A stretch of 64,000 bases of DNA from Emydura subglobosa (lineage: Eukaryota > Chordata > Testudines > Chelidae). The stretch covers positions 199,452 through 263,451 of the forward strand of contig ML680043.1 in NCBI GenBank assembly GCA_007922225.1. Reading direction: 5' to 3'. The notes beneath the pieces were generated by a model, which did no database searches, was not told where the DNA came from, and saw nothing but the letters and a program-made list of their open reading frames with translations. The translations under genes were made by a program, and so were the position numbers. Shown piece by piece: positions 27,401-39,400 of this stretch (positions are counted from its first letter, which is position 1; every line of letters starts with the position of its first letter).

Positions 27401-30400
27401 TCCTTGAGTGAGCTAAGGTAATAGGGGCTCACACAATTTCTGATACAAATCACACCGTTTTTTTGCACGCCAACTCCAGAATGACCAAGGTATGCTTTCT
27501 GTGATTTCTAAGAATTTACTGACTTCCAAAAAATGTTCTGAAACCTCCTCAGCTATTTCTCCATTTCACTGGCTTTTCTCAATGCAAGGAGGGTTCATTA
27601 CCTACCACACTCAAAATGGGTGGAAGAAAAGCCCAAACAACCTAGTATGGAGATTCATGTATTGAATTATTTTTCTTGCTTGAATCCAGTGCACTATGAA
27701 TAGGAGTGTGGACACAGTGGAAATTGTGGGGCTTAGGCTAGGTACCAGATACAGTGTGGATCAACCCCTGGAATGTACTTGGGCAGATAGCCCAAAGCTC
27801 CGCCAGTGACTGCTGCAGCTACACTCTATTTTTAGTCACTAGCTCGACCAGAGATGTTGCATGTACATCCACCCAAGCTGGGACTCAAACCCCCCAGCTG
27901 CTGTGATGTACCCTAAATGTCACAAAGGTGGTGGAGTGAAGGGGGTTGGGGAAACCTGTCCATTGAATTAAATTTGGATTGTGTTTTTTATGTCTATTAC
28001 TTTGATTTTTTAGCTTAGTTTTAATTTGATTACGAACAAATTACTTGTGTTTTGTTTATATCACAGTAGTTCCTTCAACTCGGGGTTCAAGCCATTCTGG
28101 ATAACGTGTCTGTGATACCAGATGGCTGGGAGATGGGCATTTATAACTAGGAGTCAGTGGGATGTGGGCGGGATCTCCATTTTGGTGCAGGACCAGGGCC
28201 TTTGTTGTGCTTTCTTCTGGAATGCAAGATAGTGAGCTGTTACTTGATCTGGGTGATGGATCAGATGAGCTCTGTTGGAAAGAAGAAGAATGAGAGACCT
28301 GGGGAAGACAGTGGAAAGGTCTCTTTGAATGAAGAAATGTAAGATGTGTTCACCCATTTCTAACTGAAATCCCACTCTTCTTATTGTAGAGCAATTGAAG
28401 ATGGAAATACGTAAGTTCTCTTTGGTTTCCCCAGTGCAACTACTCTTCAGAGTAATGTTCTGAAATGAAAACAGTTCTTTCTCCATTTCAATGGCTTTCC
28501 TAACTATTAGGAGAATTCACTTCCCACCTCATTCTCAACGTGTGGAAGAAAAGCCCACAAAATCCAGTATGGGGTTTCCTGCATCAAATTATTTTTTCTT
28601 GCTTGAATCAGTGCTCTAGGAATAGCAGTACGGGCACGGTGGCGGATGCTGTGACTTGGCTAGCCATCCAAATACAGTGCTTCCCAACCCCTGAGTAACT
28701 GGGGAAGTAGACCTAGCCTCTGCCAGTGACTGCTGTACCTTACTGCTAATCTTAGTTTAGTTTTGTATCACATAAGTTTCTTCTATAGACTCAGGGTATT
28801 ATTGATAAGGCGTCTGTGGTAATGGGTTTCTGAGAGATGGGCATATATAGCCAGGAGTCAGTGGGGTGTGGGCTGGATGTCTAGTGTTTGTGCACAGCGA
28901 GAGCCTTTGCTTTGTTAAACTGTGGAATGAAATGTTCTGAATTGTTAATAGATCTGGTGATTTACTAGGGGTGGTGCGTAGGAAAGGGGATGAGTGATCA
29001 AATTGGCATCTGTGAGGTCTGGGGAGGTCTGAAGGGAGATCTCCTTCAGTGAGGTAAGGTAATAGGGCTTCACCCAATTTCTGATAGAAATCTTACCCTT
29101 CTTTTGCAGGCCAGCTCAAGAATGTCAAAGGTAAGTTTTCTGAGATTTCTAAGCTTCTACTATCCTTCAGAAAAATGTTTTAAAATGAAAACAGCTATTT
29201 CTCCATTTCACTGGCTTTCCTCAATCCAAGGATATATTTCAGTACTCACCTTACTTAAAATATGTTGAAGCAAAGCCCACACAAGTCAGTATGGGGATTC
29301 ATATATCGAATTATTTTTCTTGCTTGAATCAGTGCAGCAAGAATAGCAGTGTGGACACAGTGGCAGATGAGGCTCGGACTAGCCACCAAAGTACAGTGCT
29401 GTCCAACCCCGGATTACGTACTTGGGGAGGTAGCCCCAGCCTCTGCCGGTGACAGCTGCAACTACACTGCTATATTTAGTCACCAGCTCGAGGAGAGCTG
29501 TAGCATGTACATGCACCCAAGCAGAGAATAAAACCTCCCAGCTGCTATGGAGACATACCTTGCATGTCACGAAGGAAGCAAGATTCTGAGTCGTTACTTG
29601 ATCTGGGAGATGGATCAGATGGGGTCTGTTGGAAAGAGGATGAATGGGAAAACTGGTTAGCTGACACCTGGGGAGGACAGCGGGAGGGTCTCTTTGAATG
29701 AAGAAAGGTAAGATGTGTTCACCCATTTCTCACTAAAATCACACCATTCTTATTGTAGAAGAACTCAAGAAGGAAAACGGTACGTTCTCTTTGACATCCC
29801 AGATGCAACTACCCTTCGGAGAAATGTTCTGAAATGAAAACAGCTCTTTCTCCATTTCACTGGCTTTCCTAAATATTAGGAGAATTCACTTCCCACCTCA
29901 TTGTCAATGTGTGGAAGAAAAGCCCACAAAATCCAGTATGGGGATTCATGTATCGAATTATTTTTCTTGCTTGAATCAGTGTGGTAGGAATAGCAGTGCG
30001 GGCACGGTGGTGGATGCTGTGGCCTGACTAGCCACCCAAATACAGTGCTTCCCAACCACTGAGTAGTCCATTGGGGAAGTAGACTTAGCCTCCGCCAGTG
30101 ACTGTTGTACCTTACCGCTAATCTTAGTCACAAACTCAAGCAGAGCTCTTGCACGTCCATCCAACCAAATTGATAAAAACACCTCCCAGCTGCTGTGGAG
30201 ACATATCCTGCCTGTCACAAAGGAAGCGGAGCAAATCGGGGATGGGGAAATATGTCCCTTCCATTAAAATTTGGCTCTTCTTTTGTTGGTGGATAGACTT
30301 GTATCATTTTGAAATATTTTTTTTCTTTTACATTTTTCAGAGAAGCTTGAGGGAGAGAATGGTAGGTTCACTGTCATTTCTGAATGTAGTATTAATCTGC

Positions 30401-33400
30401 CTGAGTGGAAAGTATTTGTGTTTAGTACGTATCACAGAAGTTTCTTCAACAGACTCAGGGTATTGTTGATAAGGCGTCTGTGGTAATGGGATTTCTGAGA
30501 GATGGGCATATATAGCCAGGAGTCAGTGGGGTGTGGGCTGGATGTCTAGTTTTTGTGCACAGAGAGAGCCTTTGCCTTGTTAAACTGTGAAATGAAATGT
30601 TCTGAATTGTTAGTAGATCTGGTGATTTACTAGGGGTGGTGTGTAGGAAAGGGGATGAGTGATCAAATTGGCATCTGTGAGGTCTGGGGAGGTCTGAAGG
30701 GAGATCTCCTTTGGTGAGGTAAGGTAATAGGGCTTCACCCAATTTCTGATAGAAATCTTACCCTTCTTTTGGGCTAACTCAAGAATGACAACGGTAAGTT
30801 TTCTGAGATTCCTAAGCTGCTACTATCCTTCAGAAAAATGTTTTAAAATTAAAACAGCTATTTCTCCATTTCACTGGCTTTCCTCAATCCAAGGATATTT
30901 CAGTACTCAGCTTACTTAAAATATGTGGAAGCAAAGCCCACACAAGGCAGTATGGGGATTCATATATCGAATTATTTTTCTTGCTTGAATCAGTGCAGCA
31001 AGAACAACAGTGTGGACACAGTGGCAGATGAGGCTCAGACTAGCCACCAAAGTACAGTGCTGTCCAACACCGGATTACGTTCTTGGGGAGGTAGCCCCAG
31101 CCTCTGCCAGCGACTGCTGCAATTACACTGCTATATTTAGTCAGCAGCTTGAGGAGAGTTTTTGCATGTACATCCACCCAAGCAGGGAATAACACCTCTC
31201 AGCTGCTGTGGAGACATACCCTGTGTGTCACAAAGGAAGTAGAGCGAAGGGAGGAGGGGGAAAATGTCCCTTCCATTAAATTTGGCTTTGGTTATGCTGT
31301 TGGAAAGACTTGTATCATTCTGAAATTATATTTGTCTTCACATTTTTCAGAGAAGCTTGTGAAAGAATACGATAGGTTCAGTTTGATTTTTGAGTTTCAG
31401 GTCAATCTCACTGAGCGCAAACATGCTGCTATAACAATAATGTTCAGTATGTCATGAGCATTCCAACAACACCTTCCATGACAACTTTACGTTAAACAAT
31501 ACACAATTACACCATAAGGGTGAGCATGAATGATACACAGTCACACCATAAGGGTGTACATGGGGTTCAGTGTGTCAAACCTCAATCCAAGTACAGTTCA
31601 TTACTCACCTCACTTTAAATGTCTGGAAGGAAACACCACACAACCAAGTTTGCGGATTCATGGATAGAATTACTTTCCTTCCTTGAATCAGTGTGATAAG
31701 AATAGGAATGTGGACAAGGTGGCAGATTCGGGGGCTCGGACATGCCTCTCAACTACAGTGTCGCCAAACTCCTGGGTATGTACTAGGGCAGGTATTCCAA
31801 GCCTATGCCAATGTCTACTGCAACTGTACGTCCACCCAAGATGGAAATCATATTTCCCAACTGCTGCGGAGACATACCCAGAGTTTCACAAAGGAAGTGG
31901 AATGAGGGAGAGCAGGAAAATCTCTCCCTTCCATTACATTTGGCTTCTGTTTTGCTGATTGAAAGACTTGTATCATTTTGAAATAATTTTTCTTTTTTAC
32001 GTTTTTCAGAGAGACTTGCGGAAGAGAACGGTAGGTTTACTGTGATTTTTGAGTTTAGTGTTAATCTGACTGAATGCAAATTTTGTTGGTATCACAACAG
32101 TTCCTTCAGCAGACTCAGGTTTGAAGCCATTGTCAATAAGGCGTCTATGATAATACAGTGATGAATGTAGTTGAAATATCTAGATAGCTCTAAACACTTG
32201 CCTTACTGTCGGATTACGTAGGCCTATTGAGTTAAATTTGGCCTTTGATCTCCCGACACCTCCCTGTGAATTGCTCAATAACAGTACTCTCACTCCACAA
32301 AAAGTGTTGCTAGTCACTTTCAGCTGGATTTTGTAACATGGCTAACTTGGTTAGGATTGGTTTCTGAAATAATTTCACTCACACAGAAGCAGGCTCTGTC
32401 TGAAACCAAGAGTCACCAATGTATTCATCTCACAGTCCTCAAAATACCTGGCCTTAGTCAGACAGCTCACATAAGCCAGGAACGGGGGTTCATGGATACA
32501 GTTATTTTTCTTGCTGGAAGCAGTGCACTAAAAGGAGCAGTGTGCATGCGGCAGCAGAGACAGCGACTCGAGTCACCCAAGTCCAACTTCGCCCTACGCC
32601 CAGGGTAGGCACTTGGGCAGACAGCCTAAGCTCCCTTCACTCACTGCTGCCAACGCACTGCTAATTTTAGGCACTAGCTCGAGCACAGCTCCTGAATGTG
32701 CATCCATCCAAACTGGGAATCACATTTCCCAGCTGCTGGGTAGACATACATTGAATTTCACAAAGGAAGTGGAGCAAAGCACTGTTTACTGTGATTGTTG
32801 AGTGTGGTGTTAATCCGACTGAGTGCAATCTATTTGTCTTTGGTTATTATCACAATAGTTCCTTCAAGGAACACTTCAGGGTACAAGCCATTATCGATAA
32901 GGCATCTGTGGTAATGGGTGGGTTGGAGTTGGACCTTTCTAGCCCGGAGTCACTTTTGCCCGACCACAAAACCTTTGCTTTGTTGAGATCCGGAAGCAGA
33001 GCTGCTGAGTGTACGTCCACCCAAGCTGGAAATCACATCTGCCAGCTGCTGCGGAGACATACCCTGAGGGTCACAGAGGAAGTGGAGTGAAGGGGAGTGG
33101 GGAAATCTGGCCCTTTCATTAAATTTGGCTTTTGTTTTGCTGACTGAAAAATTTGTATCATTTTGAAATTGTTATTTTTACATTTTACAGAGAAGCTAGT
33201 TGAAAAGTATTGTAGGCTTACTGTGATTTTTGAGTGTAGTGTTAACTGGACTGAATGGCAAATTACTTGTATTTAGTTTGGTATCACAGTAGTTCATTCA
33301 ACAGACTGTGAAAATGGGAGGCTGGGAGATGAACATTTATAACCAGGAGTCAGTGGGGTGTGAGCTGGATCTTCAGTTTTGTGCATGCCCAGGGCCTTTG

Positions 33401-36400
33401 CTTTGTTTAGTTCTGGAATGCAAGAGTCTGAGTTTGTACTAGATATGGGTGACAGATCAGGTATGGTGCGTAGGAAAGGGGAATAATCAGAAAACTGGCA
33501 GCTGTTGACTGGGAAGGACTGTCAGGGGTTCTCTTTGAATGACTTAAGGTTAGATGTGTTCACCCATATCTAATTGAAATCCTACTCTTCTTTCTGAAGA
33601 CCAATTCAAGAAGGAAAACCGTAAGTTCTCTTTGTTTTCTCAGCTGCTACTACTCGTCAGATAAACGTTCTTAAACAAAAACTGCTGTTTTTCCATTTCA
33701 CTGGCTTTCCTCATGTGACGTTCCTCCCCCGCAATCTGGGCTGGTGTAGACCTGTGTCACCCCAGTCCCACACTCCTGGAGCCTGTCTTCCACCTGCATT
33801 GCTGTGTGAACCTCCACTCCTGGGTCAGCCAATGCACAGCTTCGCGCAGGCAAAGAGGCTTCAACTCAGTGAGCGAGTGCTTCTGGGCAGACAGTCATGG
33901 GATTATGACATTGAATGACCCCAGCAAACACCCCCAGTCCTAGGTGCAACCTTAGGAACTGCCATCTTTCAATGTTCAGTGCTGCCCACTGCCCACTGGA
34001 AGCACATTGTTTCCTCAATTTATCGAAGAAATTGATATGCACCAGCTGTCACTTTAAATTAATTCTTTAACAGATGCTAAACCACATGCACTGCTTTAGA
34101 TAAAACAAACAAATACATTTATAAAGTATAGAAAGTTTTTAAGTGATTATAAACCAGGGAAAGCAGGTCAAATTTGATTAAAAGTCGGCAAAAGCTAATG
34201 GCATTCTGAGCTAAGCTTTAAACTTTCAGCAACCTTATAGTCTTAGATGTTTTTCTCATCACAGGCTGGCTGGTCTGCCTCCAGCCAAGCTCTCCTCTAT
34301 GGTCAATTGCTTCAGTTGTTTGATGTTGTTCGTAGTTGGAATGGAAGAGAGAGAGAGAGAGCTAACAGCAAAATGTCCCCCCTTTTCAACATGTCCCCTC
34401 AACCTCCTGTGGTGTCTCCCTGCTCCATCCCTTTCAGGGTTAGGTAACAATGTCCGGCATGGCTTCCTCCACTTGAATCAATGAATATCCCCTTATGGAT
34501 GCTTAGGCTAATCCATTGTTCCTGGAAGAGCAGGGTTGGTTCATGCATGAACTACCTCTCTGCTTTTGGATGTAGCAGCAGAGACAGCGATTTGAATCAC
34601 CCAAGACCAACTTCGCCCTACGCCCTGGGTAGGCACTTGGGCAGACAGCCTAAGCTCTTGCTACTGACCGCTGCCAACACACTGGTATTCTCAGGCACAA
34701 ACTCGAGCACAGCTCTTTAGTGAACATCCACCCAAACTGGGAATCGCACTTCCCAGCTGCTGCGGGGACATACCCTGAGTGTCACAAAGGAAGTGGAGCG
34801 AGGCGGAGCAGGGAAATCTCTCCCTTCCATGAAATCTGGCTTTTGTTTTGCTGATTGAAAGAGCTGTATAATTTTGAAATAATTTTTCTTTTTTACGTTT
34901 TTCAGAGAGACTTGCACAAGAGAACGGTAGGTTTACTGTGATTTTTGAGTTTAGTGTTAATCTGACTGAGTGCAAATTACTTGTCTTTTGTTGGTATCGC
35001 AATAGTTCCTTCAGCAGACTCAGGGTTCAAGCCATTGTTGTTAAGGCATCTGTGAAAATCTAGTGATGAATGTAGCTGAAATATCTAGATAGCTTTAAAC
35101 ACTTGCCTTACTGTTGGATTTCATAGGGCTGCAGTGGAGAAATTGAGAAAATTAGCATTGGTTTGTGAAACAATTTCACTCACACAGAATCATGCTCTGT
35201 CTAAAACAGAGAAACACTAATGTGTTACCAGATTTGTCCGTCACCTTGAGGTATACTCATTTATTACAGTTACCTTCCTGGAGGGGGATGTGATTCTATT
35301 CCACTCCCAACCACCAACTTTCAGGCATGCGCATTTGCCTTCCAGTCATAACTAAAAGGAGCAGTGTGCATGTGGTGGTGAAGACAGCGACTTGAGTCAC
35401 CCAAGTCCAGCTTCGCCCTGCACCCTGGGTAGGGACTTGAGCAGACAGCCTAAAGCTCTCACTACTGACCACTGCCAAGACACTGCTATTTTCAGGCACA
35501 AACTTGAGGAGAGCTGTTTAGTGAACATCCACCCAAACTGGGAATCACACTTACCAGCTTCTGGGTAGACATATCCTGAGTGTCCCAAAGGAAGTGGAGC
35601 TGGGCAGGGAATTTGTCTATAACTTTTAACTGGGCTACTGTTTTGCGTATCGAAAGACTTGCATTATTTTGAAATAATTTTTATATTTGTTTTTCAGAGA
35701 GGCTTGCGGAAGAGTACGATAGGTTTATTTTGATTTTTCAGTTTAGAATTAAACAGATTGAACCCAGTTGTCTTTCAAATCCCGTAACAGAACTGTTAAT
35801 GACTTTCTCCCTCAGCAAGTTGATTCCTTACTTCAGAATATTTGTATTTATTTTCTGTGTGGTCTAAAATTGTAGGACTGATTTTTAGTGTCACTTTACA
35901 GTATAGACATTGTTCCTGGAAGATCAGGGTTGCTTCATGCATGCCTCTGTGAGGCTTGTGCTATCTCTCTGATTTTTGATGTGGCATCAGAGACAGCGAC
36001 TTGAATCACGCAAGTCCAACTTTGCCTTATGCCCTGGGTAGGCACTTGGGCAGAGAGCCTAAGGTTCTGCTACTGACTGCTGCCAAAACACTGATATTCT
36101 CAGGCACAAACGCGAGCAGAGCTGTTTAGTGAACATCCATCCAAACTAAGAATCACATTTCCTAGCTGCTGGGTAGACATATCCTGAGTGTCCCAAAGGA
36201 AGTGGAGCCGGGCAGGGAATCTGTCTATTACTTTTAATTGGGCTACTGTTTCACATATTGAAAAACTTGGATTATTCTGAAATAATTTTTGTATTTTTTT
36301 TTCAGAGAGGCTTGCCGAAGAATACGGTAGGTTTACTTTGATTTTTGAGTTTAGTGTTAATCAGACCGAGAACAAATTTCTTGTATATTGTTTGTATCAT

Positions 36401-39400
36401 AGTAGTTCCTTGAACAGACTCAGGATTCAAGCCATTGTGGATAAGGTGTCTGTGGCAATGAGAGGCTGGCAGATGGGCATTTATAGGAAGGGGTCAGTGG
36501 AGTATGGGCTCAATCAGTGTCTTTGGTTTGTTGCGTTCTGGAATGCAAGATTCTGAGTTTTTACTAGATGTGGGGGACAGATCAGGTTTGGTGTGTAGGA
36601 AAGGTGATGCAAGAGAAAACTGGCAACTGATGATTGAAGAGGTCTGCAGGCTGATCTCTTTGAATGAGGTAAGGTAAGATGTGTTCATCTATTTCTATTC
36701 TTTGATATCTCAATTATTGTCATGGTTTTCAGAGAGGCTTGAAAAAGATAACTATAGGTTTATTTTGATTTTTCAGTTTAGCATTAAACAGATTGAACCC
36801 AGTTGTCTTTCAAATCCCGTAACAGAGCTGTTCATGACTTTCTCCCTCAGCAAGTTGATTCCTTACCTTAGAATATTTGTATTTATTTTCTGTGTGGTCT
36901 AAAATTGTAGGACTGATTTTTAGTGTCACTTTACAGTATAGACATTCAATAATACTGTGCCTCCTCTGTCAATAATTTTTTCTATATGTACGCAGGAAGT
37001 TAGCATAAGATATTTTTGGTGTTTATATTTTCATGTCGCAATATCTTTTATGCTATGGTTTGTGTTAGTATTTGGGGAAATCCTTCTGTGAAGATAAAAA
37101 TATCTGTTTTACATGTTGTGCACTACTATGGAACTGTAACTCTGAGTTTAAACAGATGTTTTGTTTTCATATTCTCAGCCACTAAGCATGATCCTTTATC
37201 ATCCTTCTTCTGGCCCAGCACAAGGGTGTGGCTAGCAATAAGGGAGCATGCTTTGGCATCCATACTACATACCTTCAATAGCCATTGGCTCTGTTGGTAA
37301 CCAGAACAGTTTAGAGCATCCTTCAGGCTGTTTTATTCTGCACAGTGGGAACATCTCACTGCTGAGCTAGCTTGGAATTAGTCTGTATACAGCAAAAACA
37401 ACGAGAGTTCTGTAGCACTTTAAAGACTAACAAATTAAAGTGCTACAGAACTCATTGTTTTAGCTTGGAACTGGAGCTCATGATAGAAATGGAAACTTTT
37501 AGTACTCCACCTCCCCACCCCCACCCCTTTCTCCATTGAGTGTTTTTCAGTCACAGCTCTGGACCCCTTTGTACTCTTCAACATATTATTAGGGTATTCA
37601 GGTGAGAGGTAGGAAATCCAACTTGAAATCCTTGACCCACCTCAGACAAAGGGTGAGAAATGGATCTTCTGCATCCTGGTTGAGTGCTGTAACCACTGGG
37701 TCAATGGTTACAAAGGAGGTTGTCTTCCTCCCATCCATTTGGTGTGGAGTTAGGCACACATGGCTGCTTTTCATGTAAGATACAACTTAGGCCCCTGACT
37801 CCAAGAGACACTTCATGGCTGAGGATCCCAAGCAGAGATGGGCACCTCCCTCCAGCCCACACTAAGGTGCCGAACTCCCTGAGGTGGCATGGCTTAGCAT
37901 CTCCCATTGGGTCAATCAGTTGGCACCCTGCCTAGTGCGCTCAGCGTTTGTGGAGCCCATTGTTAGATTCCTGTCTTTCCACCATGGGGACTAGCATCAT
38001 TGTTGGAGACTTGAGGACCATGTGAAAAACAAGATCACATTACATCAGCTGTGCCTTTATTAAAATGTCTTATAACACAGAAAACCCCAATTCATATAAC
38101 TGTTGCATAAATTGCAATGGCTAGAAAAATAAAATGTCCAGCACCAGTATTTCCAATTCTTTCCTACTTGCATATCCATACGGAATCCTGAAGACAAGTG
38201 GAGATGTCCAGCTTCTGTTAAGGGTCAAAAAACGGTGATATCCAGGAAGCAATGACTTCCAGCCATCTGTTAGGCCCTATTTATAATAAGTTATGCATAT
38301 GCCCAGCAAAGCTCATTAATATGCATGTCCATTTCTGAGACCACCTCGATATTATCGGGGGGACTCTTCACCTGGTAGGCCACTTGCACAGTCCTTCTTT
38401 TAATTGATTAACATTTACATCACCTTATCACCAGAGTAACATGCAGATACCGTAACGAAGTCTCTAACATTTCATCCTGGTAACCAGTGGGATCATCTTG
38501 TAGTTTCTACTTATTATAGACATTTTTATCTACTCAGCAGCTAGTTTTCAAAACATCTGCATACAAATATAGACACAAGCTCAGCAGATTCATTAGTAAG
38601 TTAGCACAGATAAATTAGCGTTATAATATCGTTAATTTATCCTAATTCCTAAAGCCTAATTTGGCTAAGATAAATATTTTACAGGCCTACGCTTGTAGGT
38701 TTCTTCCATTTCAGCATTAAAACCTTAAACTATTTTTTTAATCCATTGCCAATCAAATATTGGTCTCCCTTATCCAGCTCTTACAATAGATTAATTTATT
38801 AATTACAAGCTATACCACGTGGTGAATAGGGAGCCGGGGCACCTAGCTCAGGCCTTGTGAATTCCACTTGGGGGCTCAGTGCCTAAAATTAACATGCTGC
38901 AAAGCTGCGTATAACACCCAAGTCCCTGTCTCATCTGGGGCACATTGCTAAGGCCAAAATACTGAAATAAATAATAGTGGGGTCTGAATTGTTGTTTACA
39001 GAGTCTCTGGTGGTCTGACACAGTGTGTACATGAATGAGAGGGAAGTGTGAAGGAGTTTGGTTTCTGTAAGAAAAAGCTGAAATCACACAATGCTCAGAA
39101 AAAAAGCAGGTTATACAATGAGATGAGGCATTGGCTTGAGGTGCAAGACAAAGCAGTTCTTAGGAAAACCAAGACCCCCCACTCAGGTTTCTAATCACGG
39201 GAGTTCAGAAAAGCCCATCTCTTGGTAAGGTGTATTGCACATGTCTGGGTGTGCAATCAAGGGACTTCTTTGTGCATATTAATATACATTACTTTCTGCT
39301 GCACAATTAAATAACCCTTTATTGCTTCCTCAGCCTGTAACATCCTGCTGCCAGAGGCAGGAAAATCTTTAATATGGGCCTCTTCTAATTGAATGTCTGT

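Larger units (their letters stand above)
24600..36955 (+). repeat. Heptad-exon cassette array
   Basis: About 12 kb built from repeated copies of a cassette holding a 21-bp A-type exon (acceptor in cattttttcag context, donor gtaggttta) and, some 420 bp on, a 21-bp B-type exon (acceptor cttttgcag, donor gtaagtt), with conserved intron parts between. Recurrent landmarks are 'cttccttcaacagactcagg', 'gctgggagatgggcatttata', 'tccatttcactggctttcct' and 'cacaaaggaagtggagc'. A-exon sites have been deleted near 28000, 28760, 29580 and 32780, and the B site near 33000. 18 candidate exons remain, 11 with usable signals. The layout is evidence of repeated unequal exchange or segmental duplication within an intron-exon unit. 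Confidence 0.85.

Noticed and set aside
36681..36902. Open stretch of 73 codons on the + strand
   Set aside because: It is a dead heptad exon reading through its lost donor into the conserved intron; the intron part is conserved only because the cassette was duplicated.
24600..36955. CRISPR-like or satellite array suggested by regular short repeats
   Set aside because: The units are ~0.6-1.7 kb introns with spliceable 21-bp exons in a eukaryotic gene; there are no short direct repeats with unique spacers.
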